Below, one piece after another: positions 55,429-64,000 of a stretch of 64,000 nucleotides of DNA. Both the position numbers and the translations under genes were made by a program. Position 1 is the first letter of the stretch. Each line of letters begins with the position of its first letter. The DNA is from Bog-473 sp963743785 (GTDB taxonomy: Bacteria > Actinomycetota > Acidimicrobiia > Acidimicrobiales > RAAP-2), in the NCBI GenBank assembly GCA_963743785.1, contig CAVURD010000035.1, positions 61,073 to 125,072 of the forward strand, given 5' to 3'. Under the pieces are notes generated by a model that saw only the letters and a program-made list of their open reading frames with translations, had not been told where the DNA came from and did not search any database.

Positions 55429-56024
55429 TTTCCTCGAGTGAAGAGGACTTCGAACTCGAGCTCCGATCGCTTCCGGGCGTCTTGAACGTCGGCATCAGCC
55501 ATGCCGAGAACGGGATCGTCGACGCGGTGACACTCTTCGTCCGCGACCAGGATCCCGACGCCGTGCGAGACGTTGCCATGCACGTCTCCAGCCTGTACTA
55601 CCCGGACGTGACCGTCACCGTGGAAGATGCCAACCGTGCTCCTTCCGTACACGGACGAGACGGGCCGAGGGTGGCCCTGACGTGGACCGAATTCAACGAG
55701 AAGGAGGGGGTCAGCGAGGTACATCTGAGTTTTCAGGGTCAGCTTGGCACCGGCATGTCGGGTAGCGGACCACTCATTGGGGGAGCCGAGGCGACCGTGG
55801 CCGCGCTTCGGGACCTCGGCTATGAGATTCCCTGCTATCTGATGGCGGTGAACAACGTCCATACGTCGACCGGGTGGCCGGTGATCGTCACGTTCCGCTC
55901 GCTGGCCGACGGGAGCGACCGAATTGGCATCGCCCAAGCCGAGGGGGAACTGGAGTCGGCCGCTAAGGCAACCCTGGACGCGCTCAACCGGTACCTGTCG
56001 GTACAGACACACCTCGACCCCTAG
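55425..56024 (+). CDS. Conserved-looking hypothetical protein in the c-di-GMP operon
   Basis: 199 residues, ATGA-coupled to the GGDEF gene. No family recognised. The first half (FELELRSLPGVLNVGISHAE, then DAVTLFVRDQDPDAVRDVAM) looks like a small alpha/beta ferredoxin-like unit. The second half (HLSFQGQLGTGMSGSGPLIG, GAEATVAALRDLGYEIPCYL) resembles a small-domain repeat with a Gly-rich turn. Soluble. It may be an effector or regulator of the two upstream c-di-GMP enzymes, judged only from coupling. Confidence 0.6.
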   Translation: MISSSEEDFELELRSLPGVLNVGISHAENGIVDAVTLFVRDQDPDAVRDVAMHVSSLYYPDVTVTVEDANRAPSVHGRDGPRVALTWTEFNEKEGVSEVHLSFQGQLGTGMSGSGPLIGGAEATVAALRDLGYEIPCYLMAVNNVHTSTGWPVIVTFRSLADGSDRIGIAQAEGELESAAKATLDALNRYLSVQTHLDP

Positions 56025-56080
56025 AAAGCCTTTCCGACCGGGATTCGGATCTGTGCGGCCTGATCGGGACCGGCGGCGGC

Positions 56081-56509
56081 TTACGGCGTCGGTTGCACCG
56101 TCACGACAGCGAACATCCCAGACGACCTCATTGTCGTCGCCGACGCGGCCTGATCGGCGGTGGTCGCGCCTTTCAAAAAGAAGACATCGACCTGCACCGG
56201 TGGACCAGGTACGTAGTCAGCGCCCGAAGCGCAGGGCATGGATCTGCCGTTTGGGATGGGAATGGCGGGACGGAGCTGCTTCTCCGTCACACCCGCTTTG
56301 GCCGTGGCCTTGATCCCAATGAAGGTACGCGCGGTGGGGCTGCCGGAGGTGGAGATCGGACAATTGGCCGGTACGGTCACCGGCACGCGCAACGCCCCCG
56401 TCTGGTGACTGCTCGGCTTAGCCGTTGAACAACTGGCACACACGGCGGCGACTGCCAGCACCGGGACGAGGCATCGCAGGCTCCTGGCGCAACGATTCCT
56501 CGGGTCCAT
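56081..56509 (-). CDS. Putative lipoprotein
   Basis: 142 residues from ATG 56509. A basic N-terminus and hydrophobic core (LVPVLAVAAV) lead to a lipobox-like CASCSTAKPSS, so the mature protein should be lipid-anchored at Cys. The rest is LRVPVTVPANCPISTSGSP, TFIGIKATAKAGVTEKQLRP and VDVFFLKGATTADQAASATT. No enzyme family. It converges on the c-di-GMP operon. Confidence 0.6.
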   Translation of the reverse strand: MDPRNRCARSLRCLVPVLAVAAVCASCSTAKPSSHQTGALRVPVTVPANCPISTSGSPTARTFIGIKATAKAGVTEKQLRPAIPIPNGRSMPCASGADYVPGPPVQVDVFFLKGATTADQAASATTMRSSGMFAVVTVQPTP

Positions 56510-56711
56510 GCACAGAGTCTGGCAGAGGTATTGAGCGCCCAGGGGCCAGGAACGTTGCCTCCGGCACATGCGCCCGCGCTATTGCGCCAGCTGATCCGGC
56601 AACCTCGAGCATGTGGCGGCCCGCGGCGGTGGAGTTGCGTGCAGAAGGGGCAGGTGAAAACTCGCTCCAGGACACCGGGCTCTCGCAGCCGGGCTTCGGA
56701 CCGGCCAGGAT

Positions 56712-57347
56712 CTACTCCGGAAGGGTGTAGGAGTTCTCAAACTCGTCTTGGAGGACCGTGGCGATGGTTCTGGTGGTGTCCACCACCAACTCCTCCTCCA
56801 GCAGGCGCGACCGGTAGGACCAGCCCGAAGGCATCGTCAACTTCTCGCCCAGCGTCTCCAGGCTCTCCTGGGTGATAGTGGGATCCACTCCAACGCAGTA
56901 GGCCTGCATCACATAGGCCAGGCCGGCGGGGTTGACCAGCTCGTAGACCGGCGAACCCACGTCGAAGAAGAACACCGCCCCTCGGTTGACATGAGCTTCG
57001 GTGTAGGGATCGACCGCCGGCGTGTCGCCAAGGTTGATCACGGCGATCCGTCGCATCGTAAGGCCGTTGAAGTCACGAATGACGGGTTCCACCACCGCCA
57101 CTTTCTGGCCGATGCCGTCGATCATCCAGTGGCGGGGTCCATTGAGCTTGACCCCGAGGGCTCCCATCTCACCGGCGATGACGTCTGCGTCGAGGGTATC
57201 CCACAGCTCCTGGGGACAGTCGTTCAGCATCTGAGTGCCGTAGACCTCAGCCTCGAATCCCGAGTCCCGAAGGAAGGCCGCGATGACCTCGCCATAGCGG
57301 ACCCCCCGCATGTCCGAGATCAGTCGTTGGGTATCGGCGTCGGCCAC
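56712..57347 (-). CDS. Conserved hypothetical protein
   Basis: 211 residues from GTG 57347, chosen because in-frame sequence upstream is not protein-like. It reads DADTQRLISDMRGVRYGEVI, then RDSGFEAEVYGTQMLNDCPQ, KLNGPRHWMIDGIGQKVAVV and GAVFFFDVGSPVYELVNPAG. It has a mixed alpha/beta composition with no signal peptide or membrane helix. I do not recognise the family. The 200 bp to its left hold nothing clear. Confidence 0.55.
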   Translation of the reverse strand: MADADTQRLISDMRGVRYGEVIAAFLRDSGFEAEVYGTQMLNDCPQELWDTLDADVIAGEMGALGVKLNGPRHWMIDGIGQKVAVVEPVIRDFNGLTMRRIAVINLGDTPAVDPYTEAHVNRGAVFFFDVGSPVYELVNPAGLAYVMQAYCVGVDPTITQESLETLGEKLTMPSGWSYRSRLLEEELVVDTTRTIATVLQDEFENSYTLPE

Positions 57348-57675
57348 GGAAGTCGTCCTTTTGGCAGGGTGAAGCGTCAGGCTACCGTATGGCATCTGAC
57401 GCGTCAGTCGTGGCTTCGGACACTCAATGCCTTTGTGTCGACGATGCAGAACGACGCACAAAGCTGCTTTCGGAATTCACATCAGCGGGGTGCAGCGTCG
57501 TTCGCGAAAGTGAGAAGTCGATGCCAGGTGGAACGGAATGTGCGTCACTGACCCAGCGTGTGGGGCAGGCACTCGGCCTGATGGCTCGCACGGCGGCATC
57601 ATCGCCCGGCTGAAGTACCCGCTGCCTGGCGGAGATCCAGGCTTGACGCCCTCGGTCCTTCTTGCTCGCGTCCCG
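57348..57675. other. 328-bp region without a recognised gene
   Basis: No frame on either strand gives convincing protein sequence. It separates two minus-strand genes and should contain the promoter of the 56712-57347 gene and the terminator of the esterase. No signal stands out. Confidence 0.4.
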
Positions 57676-58467
57676 TCACGGATCGTCGGCGTGGCGGAGC
57701 GCGAACTCCCAGATCGACTTGGTGGCGTCGATCTCTCGAGACGTTCGGCCCAAAAAGAGGCTTAGCAGCAGCCCAAGATGCGCGCCGGGCCAGGTGTGAC
57801 CGGCCCTGCGTGACGTCCACAGCGTCACCTCGCCCGGTTGCCCCTCCGCTCCGTAGGTCGTCCGGGTGAGCGTCGGGCTCACCGCGACCTCCGCCGGTGG
57901 ATCCGTGATGCCATTGGCCAGCGCCCATGCCCGGGCGGCATCCGGGACGCTTTCGTTCCACCGTTGCGTGCCACTGCCCCCGTACGGGTTGATCCTGTCG
58001 TTCGTGCCGTGGAACGACAGGATCGGGACCGACCGGTGCACCGGGACGCCCGGCGAGCGCAGCCCAGCCACCGCACCTACCGCCTGGACCAGCTCGGGGT
58101 AAATGCTGGCGAAAAGGCTCGACATCCGAGCACCGCCCGACATCCCCGTGAGGATCAGACGACCATGAGGCGTCCGATGTCGGCTGAGGATCTCGGTGGC
58201 GAGCCCGGCAATGAAGTCGACGTCCTGGCTGGGATCCCATTCGTAGCCAGTTCGGATCGGCTCGATTGCCTCGGGAAATGCCACCACGGCACGTGCCGAG
58301 TGAGTGAGTTGCTCGAAACCGGACAGGCGTGCCTGGCGATCGGCGGTCGAGCTCGTGCCATGGAGGCTCATGACCACCGCCGAGACGGGCGCGCCCGGTG
58401 GGGGCTCGGCCAGGAGGTACGAGCGATTGGCGTCTCCCGCGGTGATGACCAGCTTCTCGAGAGCCAC
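57676..58467 (-). CDS. PHB-depolymerase/feruloyl-esterase-like alpha/beta hydrolase
   Basis: 263 residues from GTG 58467. Serine hydrolase of the LpqC/PHB depolymerase family: AVVMSLHGTSSTADRQARLS, then VVAFPEAIEPIRTGYEWDPS. The nucleophile elbow is LILTGMSGGARMSSLFAS (GMSGG), followed by VPILSFHGTNDRINPYGGSG with the acid residue. Late SRRAGHTWPGAHLG carries the His. No clear signal peptide from this start, so it may be cytoplasmic, unlike most relatives. Substrate probably an ester of a short acid or polyester. Confidence 0.85.
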   Translation of the reverse strand: MALEKLVITAGDANRSYLLAEPPPGAPVSAVVMSLHGTSSTADRQARLSGFEQLTHSARAVVAFPEAIEPIRTGYEWDPSQDVDFIAGLATEILSRHRTPHGRLILTGMSGGARMSSLFASIYPELVQAVGAVAGLRSPGVPVHRSVPILSFHGTNDRINPYGGSGTQRWNESVPDAARAWALANGITDPPAEVAVSPTLTRTTYGAEGQPGEVTLWTSRRAGHTWPGAHLGLLLSLFLGRTSREIDATKSIWEFALRHADDP

Positions 58468-58555
58468 GGCGCCAGTATCGCCGACGGCCCGGCAATCTGG
58501 GGCAGGCCAACTGTTCCCAACCGCGAAAGGACGATTGGCCATGTCGCTGGTTAGA

Positions 58556-58841
58556 CTACGTATTGCTACCGACGGTGTTCCAGTGGCGCTTGTCCTGGTG
58601 GTAGCCGGGGCAAACGGCCGAGTATCGACGCGCAACTCGAGCGCCAGCTCTGGGTCACACCTGAGGTTGACGCTACCGGGATCCCCTCAAGCGACACGAG
58701 ACCGAACCTGCGACCGCCGACCTTGAACACTGCAACGCCGTCCCCGAAGGGGTAGTCCTCCGCTGCGCCGGGCAACCTGTCGCAAAAGTTCAGAGCGTCA
58801 TCCCGCGTCGCCAACGTCGAATGGTAGATCGGCAGGAGCAT
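58556..58841 (-). CDS. MmcQ/YjbR-family protein, frameshifted
   Basis: About 95 residues. It reads DDALNFCDRLPGAAEDYPFG, DGVAVFKVGGRRFGLVSLEG. After a shift it continues PGSVNLRCDPELALELR, and after a second one GYHQDKRHWNTVGSNT and a stop at 58556. The FxVGGKxFxL, LKCDPE and GYHxxKxHW pattern is that of the YjbR/MmcQ (CyaY-like) fold, small proteins of uncertain role once called DNA-binding. Two frame corrections give normal length. Confidence 0.7.
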
Positions 58842-58975
58842 CAAGGTACAGAGCGCCCCTGGGATGACGCAGACCTCCGCTCTGGCCACTGCCTCCTACC
58901 CGGTACCGAAGAGGGGGTCACAACGCCGTTCGGCGAGCCGTCGACACAGAGGACCGGAAATCCACGGCGGTGGCT

Positions 58976-60136
58976 CTACGCCATATAGCCGACGACTGGA
59001 CCGCGAGCAGGGCCAAGGAAGGCATCGGCGCGGCGGCGTGCGGCGCCGAGAATCCACTGGCTACTCCTTGGCGGCGTGACCCGATGCTGGCCTTGACGCT
59101 GTCGTTGTCGTGCACCGTAGGCGCGCGCCGTACCACACTGTCGTCCTCGAACCCGGACCCGAGAGCACCCCCGATCAGGGACGCCGACGACAGGAACCAG
59201 ACAATCGCAAGTTCGTCGGACCACCGCGGTGCACGGGAAAGCGCCTCCGCGAGGACACCACGATCGAGCAGCAGCACCTCAGCGGCGACGAGGACGAGGA
59301 AGAGCGTGACGTACAGGCACAGCACGCCGACGAGGAGCGTGATCAGCGTAGTTGTGTTGAAGAGCACGGCCTGCCCCTAGCACCGCGGCCTTTCGGTCGC
59401 TCCCACAGCTCGTGGTCCACGATCAGCCACGCCACCAGAACCACCACCGAGACGATCGCGAGAAGGATCTGGCGTAACCCGCCAAGGGCGGCCCCGAGTT
59501 GCCAGGCCGTATTGTTGATCAGCCCGTAGGCGGCCGTCGCAAAAACGCCGACCAGCGACCGGGACAGGCTCAGGAACAGCCGCCAAGGCTGGTTGGCACG
59601 GACCATCCCCGCCACCATCCGGGTGGTGCCCAACAGCGGACTTCCGACCAGCCGTATCCCGCGTTGCTCGCCGTCCGCCGCCGGGAGGGATTGCGTCGAC
59701 AACGAGTTACGCCGCCGAAGGACCGGGTTCGGTCCGAAGTCCAGACGGTCAGCTCGGCGACCAGCCCGACGACGGCCTCCCGGACGTTGCGATAACCCGC
59801 CAGACGCCGAGCGTCGGGATCGAGACCAGCGCCAGTCGGTGCTTGTTGTCGACCTCGGCTGCGACGGGCGCAGTCCCGCTCGCCGAGGCAGGTCGGTGAC
59901 AAACACACCGACATCCGATCCTCGTCCGGCATCAGCTCGACGACGACGTCCACGAGCCGGGTGATATCGAGCTGTTCGTCGCCCACGAGAGGCACGGTCA
60001 TGGTGCGCATCTGCCATTCGACATCCGCAGCAAGCCGCTGCGGGAGCAGGTCGGGCAACTCCAGGGCGAGCCGACGGGCCAGCTCCGCCGGCAGGTCGGG
60101 ATCGCTGACCAGAAAGATCCGCACCACCTCGTTCAC
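58976..60136 (-). CDS. Actinobacterial membrane protein of unknown function, multiply frameshifted
   Basis: Starting at GTG 60136 the reading is NEVVRIFLVSDPDLPAELAR, then LMPDEDRMSVCLTDLPRRAG. After shifts it continues AEVDNKHRLALVSIPTLGV, GYRNVREAVVGLVAELTV and LLGTTRMVAGMVRANQPWRL. Membrane helices follow (RQILLAIVSVVVLVAWLIVD), then after another shift LITLLVGVLCLYVTLFLVLV and LAIVWFLSSASLIGGALGSG. The order matches a conserved single-gene actinobacterial membrane protein of ~380 residues: cytoplasmic N-terminal domain plus about four helices. At least four frame changes are needed. Function unknown. Confidence 0.6.
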
Positions 60137-60600
60137 CCGATCCGATCTCCTTCGGAAGTCTCGCGTTCGACCATCCAGGTCGGCGTACGCAGCCACATTC
60201 TTCCATGGTCAACGGCACCACCACCCGACCGGCGGAGACGCTAATCGCATGTCCCGCACAAATGTGTCGAACACCCGGACGGCCGCACCATACGGCACCG
60301 CCGTGCGACCCGGCGGCGTCATTCGCCCTGCGAGGTTGCCCAGCGAATACGAGTTGGTACCGGCGGGGTGACGAGATCACCCCGGTGTCCCGGCATGGTG
60401 TGCGTCGCGTCCGGCCGATTAGGCAACTGATCCGCTTCGTCGGAAGTTCACCCATGAAGGCACGTGATACATCCCCGCCTGGTGAGCATCGGTAATGTCC
60501 AGACCTGCGAATCGTTTCTCCACCTACATCCTGGCCCTACCAGTCGGACACTAGGACCGCCCTGACGTATCCGTGCGGCCCCAGCTCGTGCGAATGAGGC
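60137..60600. other. 464-bp region without a recognised gene
   Basis: No convincing coding frame or RNA on either strand. It lies in the poorly resolved tail of the window where frames break often, so a gene could be hidden. Confidence 0.35.
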
Positions 60601-60601
60601 G

Positions 60602-60697
60602 GTGACGGTGGTCGCCGCGACACTCGCCGCGGTCATCCCGGGGTGGCGGGCGTCGCGCCTCGAGGTGTTCGAGGCCATCGGGGCCGAATCGAGCCTG
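60602..60697 (+). pseudogene. Fragment of a FtsX/MacB-like ABC-transporter permease (last helix)
   Basis: Reads VTVVAATLAAVIPGWRASRL followed by EVFEAIGAES, the typical ending of FtsX-type permeases (AAL.P.WRASRL.V..AI). No upstream permease domain is visible, so only the 3' end is left. Confidence 0.5.
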
Positions 60698-60799
60698 GCC
60701 CCGGTTCAGCCCTCCGCGAGGGCTGCAGACCCCGGCGCGCGCACGTCGCCGTTCTCCCTGGCGTTGGCGTTGTGCTCGGCACGTACACCGAGCCAACGG

Positions 60800-61700
60800 G
60801 CGATGTTTCGCACGTAGTCCTTGAACACTTCGAGCGGGAGGGATCCCGCTTCATCTCGTCGCTCGGCGGCTCGGTCACGGACGACGGCGGCCGGCGTCGA
60901 TGTCCCAGTTCATGTCGGCGAAGTGGTGGAAGGTCGAGCACGCCACTGCCCGGCCCGCGGGGCCGCCGTCGGCCATCGTCTCGCCGTCGAGGGCGACCGC
61001 CAGGTTGAACGTACGGCAGCTGACCGTGCTACGACCCCGGCCGACGACTGCACGAAGTCGTACTCCGGCGTGCCGAAACCGCACCCTCGTGGGGGTGGGC
61101 CGGGAACGACTCGATGAGGCCGCTGGGGTTCCGGTCGGTCCCGAGCAGCTCGTGCGCCGGTTCGTCGGCCATGACCGGCTGGTACTCGCCGTTCGCGCCC
61201 GAGTGGTAGTTCGGCCACGAGATGTTCGGGTTGTCCTGATCGTCACGCCGGGCGTGCGGCTCGGGATTCTGGTTGTGGAAGTGGTTGAGCTGGCCGATCG
61301 AACCGAGGCAGACGAGACAGGAGCCGAGGTCCTGGTCGTCGCGAGCGGTCAGCACCCCGCCACCGCTCTCGGGAAGCGCATGATCCCCGCCGAGTCGCCG
61401 GGCGAGAGCCCGTGGCCGGTCTCGACGGCCATCAGCCAGAGCTGGTCGTAGTCGAGCGTGTCGAGACGCTCAGCACCGAGTCGTCGGTCGCTCGTCGCGG
61501 TTGCGGGCCGTCACCTCGTCGCCAGCGCGTGCCAGCTCGTCGGCGAGGAGAGAGAACGGCCCAACGTCCAGTCGTCGGGGACGTCCCCGATGGTCGTCTG
61601 CAGCAAGATATTCGCCATGGCGTGAGCATGGCCGAGCACGCCGGCGGCACCCCCCGCGATCTCGTAGATCGCACCGGCCACCGACTTCCACACGGGTACG
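60800..61700 (-). CDS. Hypothetical protein, possibly ThuA/glutamine-amidotransferase-like, heavily frameshifted
   Basis: Pieces in consistent order on the minus strand: VWKSVAGAIYEIAGGAAGVL, ANILLQTTIGDVPDDWTLG, LLADELARAGDEVTARNRDE, LDTLDYDQLWLMAVETGHGL and DDQDLGSCLVCLGSIGQLNH. They continue NPNISWPNYHSGANGEYQPV, PSGLIESFPAHPHEGAV, RTFNLAVALDGE, AVACSTFHHFADMNWDIDAG and FKDYVRNIARWL. Together ~300 residues. The core (YDQLW...RDDQDLGS...PAHPHEGA...STFHHF) suggests a GATase-like fold, a tentative reading. At least five frame changes; probably one real gene poorly sequenced. Confidence 0.45.
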
Positions 61701-61739
61701 TGATGAGGCCGGCCCCGCGTCGGCGCACGCTGGGATGCG

Positions 61740-62353
61740 ATGAAGAGCGTGCGGCTCAACCTCCCCACCGCCGACCCGGGCCTCTTCGACAAGCTGACCA
61801 CCCACTTCGGACGAGGTCGGCCCCCGGCTCGAGGAGGAAGCCGGCAGCCGGGCGTCGCGCTCAGCGTCGACGCCGAGCTGGGCGCCGCGCTCTTCTCCTC
61901 GTTCTGGGTTTCGCACGACCGCGATCCGCGGGAGCGAAACCGTCGCCGCCCTCGCGCTCGACGAGGCCGCCGAGATGGTCGTCGGGACCGTTTCGGTCGA
62001 GCGCCTCGAGGTCGCCGAGCAGGCTGCGCCGGGCGTGCCCGAGCGCCGGCGCGGGGTCCGGGTCCTCCGCGCCGAGGTCGACCGCAGCCAGGTCGACGAC
62101 GCGATCGCCGCCTACGACGCCGCCGCGGTGCCCTGGTACACGGAGGTCGACGGGTTGTGCAGCGCCCTGCTGTTCGTCGGCCGGCCGACGGCCACACCGT
62201 CGAGGAAACGGTGTGGTGCGATGAACGCACGCTGGCCGCAAGTCGTGGCCGGGCGGCATCGATCCGGGTCGAGGCAGTGGCCGCCACCGGTGCGTCGGTC
62301 CGGGCGCTCAGCAAGTGTACGGACGCACGTTCACGACCGGTCGTGTCGACTGA
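61740..62353 (+). CDS. Hypothetical protein, frameshifted
   Basis: ATG at 61740: MKSVRLNLPTADPGLFDKLT, then VDAELGAALFSSFWVSHDR. After shifts it continues LDEAAEMVVGTVSVERLEVA, VDDAIAAYDAAAVPWYTEVD, GLCSALLFVGR, GHTVEETVWCDERTLAASRG and IRVEAVAATGASVRA, stopping near 62353. About 200 residues. The second half resembles a small alpha/beta-barrel (antibiotic-biosynthesis-monooxygenase-like) unit, with no certain family. It diverges from the gene on its left. Confidence 0.45.
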
Positions 62354-62808
62354 ACCAGGCATGGCGACGAAGGACCTCACCATCCCCGACTCGCACCGCG
62401 ACCTCCTCGAGCAATCGTGAGGTCGAAGAGGTCGGCGAGGAGCAGGTCGCCGTTCGGCGCAGGTGATGTCCATGCCCAGAGAGACGACGGCGCTCCAGGG
62501 GTGTCACACCCCTGCGGCACCATGGGCCGTGCCTGAGACCCGGGGTGAGTGAATGGCCAAGTCACCCAACGACACGCTGCAGATTCTCGACCGCCCGAGA
62601 GTCAAGGACCCGAGTCGGCGAACGCTGCACACAGATTGCCGCTTTGCGTTCAGATCCGGAGGTCGGGCTCGGACCTACCAGGACAGCGACAGCGGAGGAA
62701 ATTCGCACGCACGCCCGTTGTCGTCGCTGCTGAGCCCACGGACGTCCCCGGGGGACTCGGCGCATGCCGGCTGTGCAACCGACGAAAGCGATCACGGCGG
62801 CCCATCGA
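62354..62808. other. 455-bp region without a confident gene
   Basis: A plus-strand frame from 62553 is open for 89 codons, but its composition (many Ser, Arg and Asp, no hydrophobic core) does not look like a folded protein. Nothing else was recognised. Confidence 0.35.
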
Positions 62809-62992
62809 ATGACCGACGATGAGGTAATCGAAGCAGCCGAGGCCGAAGGATTCGACGTTCTATGGCGGCTGATCGGCGGGAAGGTGTGGGTCGGGTTCGT
62901 CCGCGGCGACGACGTACCCCGCGTTCGGTGTAGAGCGCCTCGCGATCAGCTACATGGCCGACTGGCCCCGGCACGGACACGTGTTCGCTTAA
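62809..62992 (+). CDS. Small hypothetical protein, frameshifted
   Basis: Reads MTDDEVIEAAEAEGFDVLWR, then LIGGKVWVGFVRGDD. After a shift near 62920 it continues YPAFGVERLAISYMADWPRH and stops at 62992. About 60 residues, with alternating helix and strand character in both parts, so one gene is likely. No family recognised. Confidence 0.45.
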
Positions 62993-63157
62993 CAGCGCCA
63001 GAGCGGGCGATCTGTTCGCCGTCCCCACTCCTCGCGGGCGGGAGTGGCCGCGCGATACCGACGCCGCGAGACGGAACGACGACCGTGCGTGACGATGTGG
63101 GAGACTCCCCCCCACGGGCTCGAATCCGAGGCTCTCACACAGAAAAGAGGCCTCCCG

Positions 63158-63444
63158 ATGGCGATGGGTCAGACAATCCAGTTCTCGGTGCCAGCATCGA
63201 CAAGTACGACGAGGTTCAAGACGCACTCGGATGGCACGATGGAACCGGCGCCCCCGAAGGTCTGCTCGCACACGCCGCAGGATCGACTGAGAATGGCTTC
63301 TGCGTGGTGGAATGGTGGAAGGCAGAGAGCGATTGGGACAAGTTCTTCTCGGAGCGGCTCATGCCGGCGTTCGAGAAGGTCGGCGATATTCCTCAGCCTG
63401 AGATAACACGTTTCGACGTGCACTCGACGTACACCGCGTCCTAA
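63158..63444 (+). CDS. Small ferredoxin-like (Dabb/ABM-type) protein, frameshifted
   Basis: ATG 63158 with AGAAAAGAGG upstream: MAMGQTIQFSVPAS, then after a shift near 63200 IDKYDEVQDALGWHDGTGAP, EGLLAHAAGSTENGFCVVEW and WKAESDWDKFFSERLMPAFE, ending STYTAS. About 95 residues. The pattern AHxAG...GFxVxEVWxSxxxxxxFxxxxLxPA is that of small dimeric alpha/beta-barrel proteins related to antibiotic biosynthesis monooxygenases. Cofactor and substrate unknown. Confidence 0.6.
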
Positions 63445-63519
63445 CACCGACACGCTCGAACGCTAAGCGGGAGCCCGGCGCCCACACCAGGCTCCTCTCG
63501 TCGAGCGACGGACGCCCGG

Positions 63520-63912
63520 ATCATCCTGGCGTGCGCTGAGGCCGGACGACCAATAAGGCCGTCGCGGCCCGGCTGCGGGTTAATGCGGTCACCGTGGGGA
63601 AGTGGCGGGCCCAGGTTCGTGGCCCGCCGCTATCCCCCTTGCATCTGCACTTCACGCCCACCTCGGGATCGTGGTTAAACATGGTGGAGCGCTGGTTCGC
63701 CGAGCTGAGCGCCAAAAAGATCAAGCGAGGCGCCCACACCGAGCCGCGAAGTCGTCGAAGCCGACATCCGCGACTGGATCGAACATTGGAACGACGACCC
63801 CCGCCCCTACGTGTGGGTCAAGACCGCCGACCAGATCCTCGAAGCACTGGTCCGCTACTGCCAAAAAGTGTCCGCCGCCGCCGCAGCACTCAACACTGCC
63901 GAATCCAGATGA
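63520..63912 (+). mobile_element. IS630-family transposase remnant, internally deleted
   Basis: A short N-terminal HTH piece (TNKAVAARLRVNAVTVGKWR) at ~63553-63612 runs directly into the C-terminal DDE end LHLHFTPTSGSWLNMVERWF. After a shift it continues REVVEADIRDWIEHWNDDPR and ADQILEALVRYCQKV, stopping at 63912. The LHFTPTSGSWLN segment with the last acidic residue is diagnostic of IS630 transposases. The central catalytic part is missing, so it is inactive. Confidence 0.8.
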
Positions 63913-64000
63913 CACGATTTCTTCACCGATTCAGCAAATTCGGGACACTAGAACCTCGCCGATGTGTCCCGAAGCGCTGAGGTTAGGGTGATTCCGCGGC

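Noticed and set aside
60205..60495. A 96-codon plus-strand frame
   Set aside because: Low-complexity Pro/Arg/Thr composition and no ribosome-binding site; probably non-coding.

Overview
The window is high-GC DNA from an actinomycete-type bacterium. GTG and TTG starts are common, and several genes begin directly downstream of a -10 box without a leader. It carries typically actinobacterial families: DUF3039, DUF2630, a WhiB remnant, an Rv1355c/MoeY-type protein and a BTAD/SARP-like ATPase regulator. An Acidimicrobiia-like lineage is possible but is only an impression. At least 25 genes, including lon, are broken by single or few-base shifts whose two halves still encode intact family sequence. 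I read most of these as sequence or assembly errors and annotate such genes as one feature.

Layout. (1) 0-11.3 kb: a compact set of small-molecule enzymes. It holds a flavin-dependent monooxygenase (divergent), an ATP-grasp ligase, a MetA-like acyltransferase, a MetY-like PLP enzyme, an FAD/NAD(P)-binding protein, an aldo/keto reductase, a D-aminoacylase-like amidohydrolase and an AMP-forming ligase. Together they look like a pathway for a modified amino acid. (2) 11.3-12.9 kb: a GNAT acetyltransferase and a methyltransferase. (3) 13.03-26.46 kb: an integrated element. Its ends are the two complementary halves of a CAU-anticodon tRNA gene, overlapping by exactly 8 bp in the anticodon loop. 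A complete copy of the same tRNA lies inside it at 17.8 kb, next to a tyrosine recombinase. Cargo includes secreted Ig-like proteins, a large membrane protein ending in the same Ig module, a sulfotransferase, several families of tiny proteins in multiple copies, a VOC protein, IS remnants and a broken whiB.

(4) 26.7-32.7 kb: chromosomal housekeeping genes: a ferritin-like protein, a zinc-ribbon membrane protein, DUF2630, Lon protease, DUF3039 and a GAF-GGDEF protein. (5) 32.8-36.2 kb: a large AAA-ATPase/BTAD transcriptional regulator. (6) 36.7-52.2 kb: a surface-polysaccharide locus with Alg14/Alg13-like, GT2 and GT4 glycosyltransferases, a Wzz-like chain-length protein, a Wzy/WaaL-like ligase/polymerase, a GAF protein with a degenerate GGDEF domain and a Wzx-like flippase. 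It continues into an unusual lipid or acyl branch: an AcpS-ACP fusion, a double alpha/beta hydrolase, and an acyltransferase-like/E1/nitroreductase fusion of the Rv1355c type. (7) 52.3-56.0 kb: a c-di-GMP operon (GGDEF-EAL, GGDEF and an unknown protein). (8) 56-64 kb: a lipoprotein, an esterase, a YjbR-like protein, a membrane protein and a heavily frameshifted tail ending in an IS630 remnant.

The best candidates for something undescribed are the acyl-carrier/E1/nitroreductase branch in the polysaccharide locus, the tRNA-splitting element that carries a spare tRNA, and the MetA/MetY/ATP-grasp cluster. No CRISPR array or rRNA gene was seen.
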